From: Bacteroidota bacterium
GTDB lineage: Bacteria; Bacteroidota; Bacteroidia; AKYH767-A; 2013-40CM-41-45
DNA: 64,000 bases
NCBI GenBank assembly: GCA_016713765.1
Contig: JADJON010000001.1
Coordinates: 2,542,001-2,606,000 of the forward strand
Direction: 5' to 3'
This document shows, one piece after another, positions 16,603 to 26,500 of this stretch; positions within the stretch are counted from its first letter, which is position 1, and the number at the start of each line of letters is the position of its first letter. The notes beneath the pieces are model-generated. The model worked only from the letters and a program-made list of their open reading frames with translations. It was not told the origin of the DNA and did not search any database. The position numbers and the translations under genes are program-made.

Positions 16603-19023
16603 ATGCCGAAGAAAAAAATCACCAATCTGAATGAAGAGTTTGATCTCAAACTCTTCACGATCATCCTGAAGCGAAACTTCTATTGGTTAATCGTTTTACT
16701 GACCATAGGTCTCGCCGGGGCCTACCTTTATCTCCGCTACACTCACCCGATCTTTCAAGCACAGGCTGGACTGAAGGTTGGCATTGTCAATAACGCGAAT
16801 GCCGTCCTGAACCAACCGGGCACACAAATGCTGGACCTGATATCCGGGTCTAATAACGCTTTTGCCGGTGATGTGGAATTGTTGCGATCGAAAGTGATGC
16901 TTGCACGCGTCATCGAAAGGATGCCCCTGGAGGTGACCTATTTCGCGCGTGGAAATGTACTCGACAATGAGCTGTATGAGAAATCGCCCTTTACGGTTGA
17001 GTACGAGATCAGGGATTCCGCTTATTTCGGGGTTCCGATCAACATCACGTTCAACTCGGAGAAGGAATATGAACTGAATTGGGATTACGAAGGCCTTGTT
17101 GGAAGCGGAACCTATGCAACCGGTGTCTGGATCGAAACGGCCTTTGCAAAGCTGCGGATCAGTATCGTCGATATTACCTCCATCCGGAAGCAGGAATCCA
17201 AGATCAAGAAGTCGCCTTTTTACTTCATCCTGAATACCACCAGCGATCTGGTCAGCGCCTATGCCGACGATTATCAGGTACAGGTGGTCAACCCAATCGC
17301 CCAGACCCTACGGGTGATCTTCAAAGATAAGAACGCGGTTAAGACTGCTGAATTCGTCAATACGGTTCTGGATGAATTCAACATTTACGATCAGGAACGA
17401 AAGTCGGAAGGATCCAATCGGTCCCTGGATTTTATCAATCATACCATCACCGACATCGACAGCGAATTGAAGATTTCGGAGATCTCGCTTGAGATGTTCA
17501 AGCGCAGTAACAAGATCATCGACCCGACCGAAAACGCGAAAGATGTCCTCAGTCACATCAAGGAACTGATCGACACACGGGTCAATTGCCAGTTGACCCT
17601 GGCCGTCCTCAACCGGATGGAACGCGATATCCAGCAAAGCAAGCCGATCGACAACCTGCTTCCCTTGATGGCCGGACAATTTGACGATGATGTCATCATG
17701 CGCCTGGTGGAACGACTTCAGGAGTTGCAGGACAAAAAAGCCAACCTTCGGTTCGTCGCGACCGAAGAAAATACGGCCATCCGGAGCATTGATGCTGAGA
17801 TTCAATTGCAGAAGCAGAACCTTACTTCGTCCATCCGGAGCGCGATCAACTCTCAGAAAGAACGGATCCTCAGCATCGATGAACAGATCGGAAATTTCGA
17901 ATCGAACTTCATGATGCTCCCCAGCAAGGAAGCCGAGTTGTCGCGCTTGAAGCGTTTCTATGAGGTCAATCAGAAATTCTTCCAACTATTATTGGAGAAA
18001 AAGGTCGAATTCTCGATAACCAAAGCCGGAATCGTATCCAACAACATCATCCTCGATCGGGCGACCGAACCCATTTCTCCCCTCACCCCAAACAGACGAC
18101 TCATCCTTGCCGGCAGCATCCTGCTCGGCTTCATCATCGGATTCCTGATCATTTTCCTCAAGTATCTGTTCTATAATGAGATCACCTCACTGGAAGAGAT
18201 CAACCTTTATACGGACGCATCCTTACTAGGCATTATTCCAAAATACAAAAGCGAAATTCCGGTATCCCAGTTGCTGGTTGACAAGAACCCCAAATCGGCG
18301 ATCTCGGAATCCTTCCGATCGGTTCGGACTAACTTACAATTCATTCAGAATGATCCGGGCGCCAAGGTGGTAGCGATCACCTCCACGATCTCCGGCGAAG
18401 GAAAAACATTTGTGGCCATTAACCTTGCCGGTGTGATCGCTTTCTCGGATAAGAAGGTGGTGATCCTTGACCTGGACATGCGGAAGCCCAAGATCCACCT
18501 GGGCTTCAATGTGGAGAACGTACGGGGCATGAGTACCATTCTGATTGGGAAAGACCAGCCGGAAAACTGCATCAATCACAGCAACCTTCCCAATCTTGAC
18601 TTCATTACAGCCGGACCGATACCGCCGAACCCGTCGGAGTTGATCCTGAGCAAGCGGATGACGGACCTGATCGCTTTCCTGAAAACGAAGTACGATATCG
18701 TCATCATCGATACACCGCCGGTGGGTATCGTAACGGACGGTGTACAGGTGATCCGGAACGCAGACTACCCGATCTACATCATTCGTGCACAGTATTCCAA
18801 GCGCATGTTCATCCAGAACCTCAACAAATTGTTGGATGAAAACAAGATCCAGCACTTGTCGGTAGTCCTGAACGGTGTTGAGATGTCACGCTTCCGATAT
18901 GGCTATGGTTACGGTTACGGCTATGGTTATGGCTATGGCTATGGCTACGGCTACTACGACGATGAGATGAAGAAGAACCTGAGCCGTTGGGAGCGTTTTA
19001 AGATGCAATTCAAAAAAGACTGA
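16603..19023 (+). CDS. Wzc-like polysaccharide co-polymerase and BY-kinase with Gly-Tyr tail
   Basis: Inner-membrane protein (806 residues) controlling chain length and export. Wzz domain with a first membrane span near residues 27-47, periplasmic coiled coil (about 240-470), second span near 500-525, then a cytoplasmic tyrosine autokinase with Walker A (STISGEGKTF, near 593), Walker A' (VVILDLDMRKP, near 618) and Walker B (DIVIIDTPP, near 699). The C-terminus has the tyrosine cluster expected for BY-kinases, but here as nine Gly-Tyr dipeptides (11 Tyr in all) at 18898-18957, then YDDEMKKN. Loss of phosphate from this cluster usually permits oligomerisation and export. Two bases after the Wza-like gene. 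Confidence 0.93.
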   Translation: MPKKKITNLNEEFDLKLFTIILKRNFYWLIVLLTIGLAGAYLYLRYTHPIFQAQAGLKVGIVNNANAVLNQPGTQMLDLISGSNNAFAGDVELLRSKVMLARVIERMPLEVTYFARGNVLDNELYEKSPFTVEYEIRDSAYFGVPINITFNSEKEYELNWDYEGLVGSGTYATGVWIETAFAKLRISIVDITSIRKQESKIKKSPFYFILNTTSDLVSAYADDYQVQVVNPIAQTLRVIFKDKNAVKTAEFVNTVLDEFNIYDQERKSEGSNRSLDFINHTITDIDSELKISEISLEMFKRSNKIIDPTENAKDVLSHIKELIDTRVNCQLTLAVLNRMERDIQQSKPIDNLLPLMAGQFDDDVIMRLVERLQELQDKKANLRFVATEENTAIRSIDAEIQLQKQNLTSSIRSAINSQKERILSIDEQIGNFESNFMMLPSKEAELSRLKRFYEVNQKFFQLLLEKKVEFSITKAGIVSNNIILDRATEPISPLTPNRRLILAGSILLGFIIGFLIIFLKYLFYNEITSLEEINLYTDASLLGIIPKYKSEIPVSQLLVDKNPKSAISESFRSVRTNLQFIQNDPGAKVVAITSTISGEGKTFVAINLAGVIAFSDKKVVILDLDMRKPKIHLGFNVENVRGMSTILIGKDQPENCINHSNLPNLDFITAGPIPPNPSELILSKRMTDLIAFLKTKYDIVIIDTPPVGIVTDGVQVIRNADYPIYIIRAQYSKRMFIQNLNKLLDENKIQHLSVVLNGVEMSRFRYGYGYGYGYGYGYGYGYGYYDDEMKKNLSRWERFKMQFKKD
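18898..18960 (+). repeat. in-frame hexanucleotide repeat encoding (Gly-Tyr)9
   Basis: Tandem GGY-TAY codons, with mixed GGC/GGT and TAT/TAC usage, encode the tyrosine-rich tail of the kinase. A repeat of this kind can change length by slippage or recombination while staying in frame. Confidence 0.9.
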
Positions 19024-19032
19024 TTGTCGGGA

Positions 19033-19593
19033 ATGGAATTCAAAACCACGCCCATTGCGGACGTAGTCATGCTCGAACCGCGGGTATTCAAGGACGAGCG
19101 GGGGCATTTTATGGAATCCTTTAATGCCTCCCTCTTTTCTGCGCACAAGATTACCGGACCATTCGTGCAGGACAATGAATCCGTCAGTTCGAAAGGCGTG
19201 ATTCGCGGGTTACACTTGCAACGCGTACCGCATGCTCAAGGCAAACTGGTCCGGGTGGTGCGAGGAGCCGCGTTGGATGTGGCTGTTGACCTGCGGCCGG
19301 GATCACCTACTTTCGGACGCCATGTTGCCGTGGAGTTATCCGCTCAGAACAGTCGAATGCTGTGGATCCCGGCAGGATTTGCGCATGGCTTCGAGGCACT
19401 GGAAGACGATACCGTTTTTCTGTATAAGGTAACCGACTACTACCAGCCTTCGGCCGAAGCGGGGATCCGTTTCGACGACCCCGAACTTGGCATTCCATGG
19501 AGAACACCTGCGCCGATCGTTTCATCCAAAGACCGGATACTCCCCTCTTTCCGGGAATTCATGGCCCAGCATCCCGATGCATTCGGGACCTGA
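19033..19593 (+). CDS. rfbC: dTDP-4-dehydrorhamnose 3,5-epimerase (RfbC/RmlC family)
   Basis: Cupin-fold epimerase (186 residues) that acts on dTDP-4-keto-6-deoxyglucose in dTDP-rhamnose synthesis or on related sugars. Visible motifs: FKDERGHFMESFN, the catalytic His region IRGLHLQ, GFAHGFEAL, YKVTDYYQP and FDDPELGIPW. Start ATG at 19033, nine bases after the kinase stop (a TTG at 19024 is possible). The other dTDP-rhamnose genes (rmlA, B, D) are not in this window, so they are elsewhere or this enzyme serves a different nucleotide sugar. Confidence 0.88.
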   Translation: MEFKTTPIADVVMLEPRVFKDERGHFMESFNASLFSAHKITGPFVQDNESVSSKGVIRGLHLQRVPHAQGKLVRVVRGAALDVAVDLRPGSPTFGRHVAVELSAQNSRMLWIPAGFAHGFEALEDDTVFLYKVTDYYQPSAEAGIRFDDPELGIPWRTPAPIVSSKDRILPSFREFMAQHPDAFGT

Positions 19594-19723
19594 CCCATAA
19601 CACTGCCAGCTTCACCCACAAACGGCGCTCGTTTACATTCACTTATTCTACTTTGACAAAAAGGTCGAACCTCATTATACCAAGCCCGCTACCTTCAGCA
19701 TCGATTTAACCGACCGGCATTCC

Positions 19724-20806
19724 ATGGCATCCGAGCACCAATATCTCATCACCGTCTACGGTACCTATTTCATCGCCTCCATACTCTTTTCATTCCTGAT
19801 CAACCGGTTGTTTCTCAAATTTGTCCGAACACTGGGCATACGGAATCAGGATGACACGGTCATCCGGTGGGGTTCCCAAAGCAAACCGGCAGTCGGCGGC
19901 TTCTCCTTCTACATCCTATTTCTCCTCTCCATCATCACGTATTCCATCTTCTTCGACTCGAACCAGGTCTTCCTCAACAAAGAATTCATAGGCCTATTGC
20001 TGGCCTCCATGCTGGGATTCCTACTTGGACTGGCTGATGACGCGTACAACACCAAGCCATTTCTCAAGTTCCTCACACAGGTCACCTGCGCGGTGATCCT
20101 CATGGTGACGGGTACGGAAATATCCCTTTCTTACGTGGAACCGGTCAACTATGTCATCACCATCGTGTGGGTTGTCGGGATCATGAATTCCCTGAACATG
20201 CTGGATAATATGGACGCCATCACATCGACTGTGTCCATCTCGATCATATTATCCGCCATGGTGGTGATGATCTTCCACCAGGAAGTCGGAAGCGTGTATT
20301 TCATGGTGCTGACCGGGGTGATGGCCGCACTCATCGGCTTCCTGTATTTCAATTGGAACCCGTCAAAGATGTACATGGGAGATACCGGAAGTCAGTTTCT
20401 CGGCGTTTTCCTTGCCGCCACCGGCATCAAATACCTTTGGAATGCCGAACCGCCATCCGGCGACCTCATTTCCGCACGTAATCTGTTGCTGCCACTCATC
20501 GTATTCATTATGCCGATCATTGATACGACCACAGTCGTGATCAACCGACTTGGAAGGGGGAAATCTCCATTTATCGGCGGCAAGGATCATACGACGCATG
20601 CGCTTGCTTACCTGGGTTTAACCGATCGTCAGGTAGCGTTGGTATTTTGGGGAATGACGCTTGTTTCCCTCTTATTGGTGGTGATCATCGAACGGTTCCT
20701 GGTTTCCTGGACGCATCTCTACACCACGCTTTTCTCCGTCTACCTGATTGTCATGTTCGGCGTATTTTTTTACGCAACGCGTACGGTGGAGCGAAACCTC
20801 CGTTAA
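19724..20806 (+). CDS. undecaprenyl-phosphate GlcNAc-1-P (or related) transferase, WecA/MraY family
   Basis: Polytopic inner-membrane enzyme (360 residues, about 10-11 spans) that starts glycan assembly by moving a sugar-1-phosphate onto undecaprenyl phosphate. Family motifs are present: LADDAYN (metal-binding Asp pair, near 105), NMLDNMDAI (near 160), MYMGDTGSQFLG (near 222) and the cytoplasmic loop IGGKDHTTHAL. It lies 130 bases after rfbC. The sugar (GlcNAc, FucNAc, QuiNAc or other) cannot be told. It ends in a 4-bp TTAA shared with the convergent rdgB gene. Confidence 0.9.
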   Translation: MASEHQYLITVYGTYFIASILFSFLINRLFLKFVRTLGIRNQDDTVIRWGSQSKPAVGGFSFYILFLLSIITYSIFFDSNQVFLNKEFIGLLLASMLGFLLGLADDAYNTKPFLKFLTQVTCAVILMVTGTEISLSYVEPVNYVITIVWVVGIMNSLNMLDNMDAITSTVSISIILSAMVVMIFHQEVGSVYFMVLTGVMAALIGFLYFNWNPSKMYMGDTGSQFLGVFLAATGIKYLWNAEPPSGDLISARNLLLPLIVFIMPIIDTTTVVINRLGRGKSPFIGGKDHTTHALAYLGLTDRQVALVFWGMTLVSLLLVVIIERFLVSWTHLYTTLFSVYLIVMFGVFFYATRTVERNLR

Positions 20807-21396
20807 CGCCAACGTTCCTTCACAATCGTTGTCAAGCCGCTGATGAAGGCCTGAATGGCCATGCCGCGGTGTGAAATGCGGTTCTTCTCTTCAAGCGACA
20901 TTTCCGCGAACGTTCTGCTTTCCTGATCAGGAATAAAGACGGGATCATAGCCGAATCCGCCGGTGCCGGATGGCTCAAGTGAAATCCGACCATTCACAAT
21001 CCCTTCGTAGAGATATACCTCTCCATCCACGATCAAGGCGATCACAGTCCGGAAGCGAGCTGCCCGGTTGGTAACATCTTTCAACTCGGTCAGCACTTTC
21101 CGTATGTTGTCCTCCGTACGACAAGCCGGACCAGCATAACGAGCCGACCATACACCGGGTCTGCCTCCAAGGGCTTCCACTTCCAACCCGGTATCATCGG
21201 CAAAACAATTCAAGCCGAATTTGTCATAGATGTAACGGGCTTTTTGTGACGCATTGGCTTCGAGCGTTCGCCCGGTTTCCGGGAGTTCTTCGCCTGTTTC
21301 GAGATCGCGCAGCGAAATCAGTTGAATGCTCGATGGCAGGAGCGATCGCACCTCCTTGATTTTATTGGAATTCTGAGTGGCAAAGACCAGTTTCAT
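20803..21396 (-). CDS. rdgB: non-canonical purine NTP pyrophosphatase (RdgB/HAM1)
   Basis: Hydrolyses ITP, dITP and XTP to monophosphates, keeping deaminated purines out of DNA and RNA. 197 residues, with [11 protein letters not shown], the catalytic [14 protein letters not shown] segment, [14 protein letters not shown] and the closing ISHRGMA motif. The ATG at 21396 is chosen; an alternative GTG is two codons upstream. A housekeeping gene facing the wrong way inside the polysaccharide locus; its stop codon overlaps that of the WecA-type gene in a shared TTAA. Confidence 0.93.
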   Translation of the reverse strand: MKLVFATQNSNKIKEVRSLLPSSIQLISLRDLETGEELPETGRTLEANASQKARYIYDKFGLNCFADDTGLEVEALGGRPGVWSARYAGPACRTEDNIRKVLTELKDVTNRAARFRTVIALIVDGEVYLYEGIVNGRISLEPSGTGGFGYDPVFIPDQESRTFAEMSLEEKNRISHRGMAIQAFISGLTTIVKERWR

Positions 21397-21442
21397 ACGC
21401 ACGTAGGCATCCGGATAAAAGTCGAAATTCGCAATAATTCCG

Positions 21443-21450
21443 TATCTTTG
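21443..21450 (+). promoter_or_regulatory. -7 box upstream of gmd
   Basis: TATCTTTG, 42 bases before the gmd ATG; no clear upstream TTG at the usual spacing. Confidence 0.45.
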
Positions 21451-21492
21451 AAACTATCGGCCCCTTACGGGCGACTTGTCTCAACTCCTTCC

Positions 21493-22605
21493 ATGAAAGT
21501 TGCGCTTATTACCGGTATTACTGGGCAAGACGGAGCCTACCTTGCTGAACTTTTGTTGCAAAAGGGCTATATGGTACACGGCATCAAGCGCCGTAGTTCC
21601 CTCTTTAATACCGACCGGATCGATCACCTTTACGCGGATCCTCACGAACAGAACGTGAGGTTCAAACTTCATTACGGAGACCTTACCGATAGCACGAACC
21701 TGATTCGGATCATCCAGGAAGTGCAACCGGACGAGATCTACAACCTTGGAGCCATGTCTCACGTGATGGTGAGCTTTGAAACTCCTGAATACACCGCGAA
21801 CGCAGACGGGGTCGGAACGCTTCGGATTTTAGAAGCCATTCGATTACTCGGTTTGACCAGGAAAACGAAGGTCTACCAGGCTTCCACTTCCGAATTGTAC
21901 GGCCTGGTTCAGGAGATTCCGCAATCGGAGCGTACGCCTTTCTACCCGCGCTCACCCTATGCTGTCGCTAAATTGTATGCCTATTGGATTACGGTCAATT
22001 ATCGTGAAGCCTATGGCATGTATGCTGTCAACGGAATTCTGTTCAATCATGAATCACCGCTTCGCGGCGAAACCTTCGTCTCGCGAAAGATCACTCGCGG
22101 CGTTGCCCGGATCGCACTCGGATTACAACAGCAATTATTTCTCGGGAATCTTGACGCGAAGCGGGATTGGGGACATGCAAAGGACTACGTTGAAGCCATG
22201 TGGCTGATGTTGCAACAGGAGCATCCCGAAGATTACGTCATTGCAACAGGTACTACGACACCTGTGCGGGAGTTCTTGAAGCTGGCCTTCGAAGAAGTGG
22301 GGATATCGGTTGAATTCACCGGCAGCGGAAGTGAAGAACGCGCCTACGTCACACGCTGCGATCACCCGGAATATCAATTAAAAAAAGGTCAGTTGGTCAT
22401 GTCGGTCGATCCGCGTTACTTTCGTCCGACCGAGGTTGAATTGCTATTGGGAGATGCGACAAAAGCCCGAAAAAATCTCGGTTGGGTTCCGAAATACGAC
22501 CTGCGCGGACTCGTGAAAGAAATGATGGCGGCCGATGTTGAGTTATTCAGAAAGGACAAGTACCTGAAAGAAGGCGGGCATAAGGTTTTCAATTATCATG
22601 AATAA
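21493..22605 (+). CDS. gmd: GDP-mannose 4,6-dehydratase
   Basis: Short-chain dehydrogenase (370 residues) turning GDP-mannose into GDP-4-keto-6-deoxymannose, the first step to GDP-L-fucose. NADP-binding [13 protein letters not shown] at the N-terminus, KRRSSLFNT, the catalytic STSE and YAVAK (Tyr-x3-Lys) motifs near 135-160, and [18 protein letters not shown] typical of Gmd. The ATG at 21493 starts directly at the first strand. It overlaps fcl by eight bases, so both steps of GDP-fucose synthesis are co-translated. Confidence 0.95.
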   Translation: MKVALITGITGQDGAYLAELLLQKGYMVHGIKRRSSLFNTDRIDHLYADPHEQNVRFKLHYGDLTDSTNLIRIIQEVQPDEIYNLGAMSHVMVSFETPEYTANADGVGTLRILEAIRLLGLTRKTKVYQASTSELYGLVQEIPQSERTPFYPRSPYAVAKLYAYWITVNYREAYGMYAVNGILFNHESPLRGETFVSRKITRGVARIALGLQQQLFLGNLDAKRDWGHAKDYVEAMWLMLQQEHPEDYVIATGTTTPVREFLKLAFEEVGISVEFTGSGSEERAYVTRCDHPEYQLKKGQLVMSVDPRYFRPTEVELLLGDATKARKNLGWVPKYDLRGLVKEMMAADVELFRKDKYLKEGGHKVFNYHE

Positions 22606-23533
22606 GCACGACAGGATTTATATCGCCGGTCATAACGGTATGGTCGGCTCCGCCATTGTCCGTGCCTTAGAGGCTTCCGGGTACCGCAACCTCTTGTATC
22701 GTAGCTCATCGGAACTTGATTTGCGAGATCAGGCTGCAACGAAAACGTTTTTTGAACAGGAGCGGCCAGACTATGTTTTTCTCGCAGCGGCCAAGGTGGG
22801 TGGGATCCACGCCAACAACATCTATCGGGCCGAATTCCTCTACGATAATCTGATGATCGAGGCCAATGTGATCGATGCCGCCTGGAAATTCGGCGTCAAG
22901 AAGTTGTTGTTCCTCGGTTCTTCCTGCATCTATCCCAAGAACTCCCCACAACCTCTCAAAGAGGAATACCTGCTTTCGGGCTATCTGGAGCAAACGAACG
23001 AACCCTATGCGATCGCCAAGATTGCCGGCATCAAGCTTTGCGAAAGTTATCGTAAACAATATGGCGCGAATTTCATTGCAGCAATGCCGACCAACCTTTA
23101 CGGCCCCAACGACAACTACGATTTGCAGCAATCCCACGTATTACCCGCGCTGATTCGGAAATTCCACGAAGCGAAAATGCAGCAGGCCGCATCCGTAGAA
23201 ATCTGGGGTACCGGCACTCCCTTGCGTGAGTTTCTTCACGTCGACGACCTTGCCGCTGCCTGTCTCCAACTGATGGACCATTACGACGAAGCGGGATTTT
23301 TAAATGTCGGAAGTGGCGAAGAGGTGAGCATCCGGGACCTGGCGGAACTGATCAGGGACATTACGGGATTTACAGGTGAATTGCGTTTCGACCCATCCCG
23401 GCCCGACGGAACTGCAAGAAAACTGATGGATTCGTCCAAGATCCGCTCCTTGGGATGGTCACCCAAAATTTCTTTAAAGAACGGAATTTCAGCCGTTTAC
23501 AAAGACTATCAAGCCGCATTTACCCCGGCCTGA
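22598..23533 (+). CDS. fcl: GDP-L-fucose synthase
   Basis: Epimerase/reductase (311 residues) finishing GDP-L-fucose from the Gmd product. Rossmann motif [37 protein letters not shown] and the catalytic YAIAKIAG are all present, as is [10 protein letters not shown]. The start ATG lies inside the end of gmd. Together with gmd it indicates fucose, or a derivative, in the surface glycan. Confidence 0.95.
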   Translation: MNKHDRIYIAGHNGMVGSAIVRALEASGYRNLLYRSSSELDLRDQAATKTFFEQERPDYVFLAAAKVGGIHANNIYRAEFLYDNLMIEANVIDAAWKFGVKKLLFLGSSCIYPKNSPQPLKEEYLLSGYLEQTNEPYAIAKIAGIKLCESYRKQYGANFIAAMPTNLYGPNDNYDLQQSHVLPALIRKFHEAKMQQAASVEIWGTGTPLREFLHVDDLAAACLQLMDHYDEAGFLNVGSGEEVSIRDLAELIRDITGFTGELRFDPSRPDGTARKLMDSSKIRSLGWSPKISLKNGISAVYKDYQAAFTPA

Positions 23534-23591
23534 TCTACGAACTTTCCAGCCCCCCATAACGTATAGTGTTGACACTTAATAACGTGTCTAC

Positions 23592-26500
23592 ATGAATCGT
23601 CTTTTCCTGGCGTTTACGACGTTGCTTGTCCTTCGCACGGCCTCCCCCTTGCTTGGCCAATGTCCGACAGCAAACTTCAATGTTCAAGCGCAGATCTGCG
23701 CCGGTGATGCCTTGCAACTCGTCAATAACAGCAGCAATGCAGTCCGTTACGAATGGGATTTTTGCCCGGGTTATTTGGTAAACAGCCCGACGTTGATATC
23801 GGACACCACCTTTTCCGCCTCTTATCCGGGCGATATAACCTTTGCCTTGGTGGACGATACGCTGTTCGGATTTCTGAGTGCAATGAACAACCAGGCAATT
23901 GTCAGATTCGTCTACGGAAACGGTCCCGAGTCAGCTCCGACCGAGATCACCGACTTGGGAAATCCGGGCGGCTTGCTGACCCAACCGGGAGATCTGGCGC
24001 TCTATCAGGAACAGGGAAAGTGGTACGCAATAATTGCTGATTACTCGAATCTGTCGGTGGTCCGGATCGCGTTCGGAGCCAGTCTGTCCAATGCACCGGA
24101 TTCCGCAACCACCATCCTTCCTTCCGCAGGCAGCCCGCTCACGGCTCCGCGATCCATTCGCCTCGTACAAGATCCGAACGGATCCATCTTCGGGATCGTG
24201 TCCAACTTTACCGCCGCGACCATCACCATTCTCGATTTCGGGACATCTATTCTGAACACGCCAACCGTTTCTCAGACTTTGTCGGTGCCGGGTACGACCT
24301 TCGTTCTCGACTGTCAACCGATCAGGACCTGTGACCGTTGGATGGTGTTGATCGCCGGCTACACTTCAGGCAAAGTCCTGGTCGGTGATTTCGGTAACTC
24401 GTTGAACAATAGCCCGGCCTTTTCAGAAATGAACGTTCTGGGTCAGCCTTCCGACCTTGTGACCTTTCGGGATGGCGATCACTGGCGCATGGTCTATACC
24501 AGTTTCTCCGGCAATGAACTGGTCCGATACGATCTGGGTACGGACATTACGCTCCCGACCCCGACACTGCTCGGTGGTGACGGATTCGGCAGTCTATATC
24601 CGAAAGGTGTCAGTGCTACACGCATCGGTGATGCCTGGTATCTTTCCGTACTCGATATCGGTAACTCCCGGATACGATTCATGAAAGACAGTCACACCTG
24701 CCCTGCCGCCATCTCCACCTCACAGGACTTCGAACCGACGGGTGTGACATTCACAACTCCCGGTGTACAGACGATCGTGCTGACCGCATGGGATAACGAC
24801 GGTATTGCTTCCGTATTTGCACAGCAGGTCAATGTTGCCGCACGTCCGATCGCGGCGTTTGGCTTTACGGGCTCCTGCTTCGGTGACCTGACGGAATTCC
24901 AGGACTCGACTGATTCCGGCGGTGGGGCGGTCACCAGTTGGAATTGGCAATTCGGTACCGGGGATTCCTCGAATTCCCAAAACCCGGTTTACGTATATCC
25001 TGCGGCCGGAAACTACCCGGTTTCACTCACCGTTTCGGGAAGCGCGGGCTGTTCCAGCACGATCCTGGACACGGTGCGCATCACCCCACTGCCGGTGGCA
25101 GCCTTCACAACCGGTACTGGTTGTTCGGAAACACTGATCGATTTCACCGACCTTTCCTTTGCTCCTTCCGACACGATTACTACCTGGCATTGGGAATTCG
25201 GAACAGGAGATACCTCGGATCTCCAATCGCCACAGTATGCCTTCACCACCGGGGGGAACTATACGATCTCCCTTACCATCACAAACTCCATCGGATGCAG
25301 CGCCGGAAGTACGGATGTCCTTTTCGTCAATGACCGTCCGCGAGCCGCCTTCGATGCGACCAATACGTGTGTCGGACAACAAGTACAGTTCGTTGACCTG
25401 ACCGATATCAGCGGAGCAGCGATCATCGACCGAAGCTGGGATTTTGGCGACGGACAAACGAGCACAAGCACGAACCCCGGTCATATCTATACGGGCGGGG
25501 TGGCAGATTACGCGGTTCAATACATCGTCACAGCCGACAACGGGTGTATCGATACCGTAGATCAGGTCATTCGAATCAACAATATCCCAACGCCCAATTT
25601 CACTTTTCTTCCTACAACCGCTTGTCAGGGTAGTGAAGTCCGGTTTACCGATCTGTCCGTAGTGACAGGCGACACCATCAGCGGATGGCGCTGGAATTTC
25701 GGTGATGGTACACTGGACACCGTACCCAACCCGATCCACCGGTTTTATACGCCGGGGCAGAATACGATCAGCCTGATTGCTTACGCTCCGAGTAATTGCC
25801 CCAGTTCCATATTCCAACAGACCATAGACATTATTGAAAGTCCGGTAGCGGACTTCGTAGTCGACGAAGCATGCGACGGGGTTGCGATCGGTTTCACGGA
25901 CCTTTCGACCGCACCAAGTGGTTCGAGTATACAACGCTACGAATGGGACTTTGGAGACGGCGACACCGCCATGTCGGCCAACCCATCCCATCTTTATCCG
26001 GGAATCGGGACCTTTCCCGTCGTCCTGACGGTAATGTCCAACTTCGGATGCACCGACAGCGTCAGTCAATTAGTCAGCGTCCATCCCTACCCGACCGCCT
26101 CCTTCACCTACATCAATCCCTGTGAAGGGCAGCCGATGCAGTTTACTCAGACGAGTACAGTGGACACTCCTTCGGTCGTCAGTACGTTCTATTGGAACTT
26201 TGGCGACTTCGGCAGTTCCCAAAATACGTCCAGCCTGGAACACCCCAGCCACATCTATTCTTCGCTTCAGAGCTATACCGTGTACCTGGTAGCCACAACG
26301 GATTACGGCTGCAGCGATACCGCCGCGCAAACCGTTCAGATCAATCCGGCTGCTCCGGTGAATTTCAATTATTCGCCAACGTGCTATGGAGAGCTCATGG
26401 AATTCTTCAATCCCGGCTCGGCGCAAGACAGTCTTTTCTTATGGAACTTTGGCGATAATCAGACCAATCAGGTACAGGAACCTGCGCATTACTATGCCTT

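Noticed and set aside
18898..18960. Antisense reading frames across the Gly-Tyr repeat as genes
   Set aside because: They are low-complexity Ala/Val/Ile repeats created by the complement of the hexanucleotide repeat.
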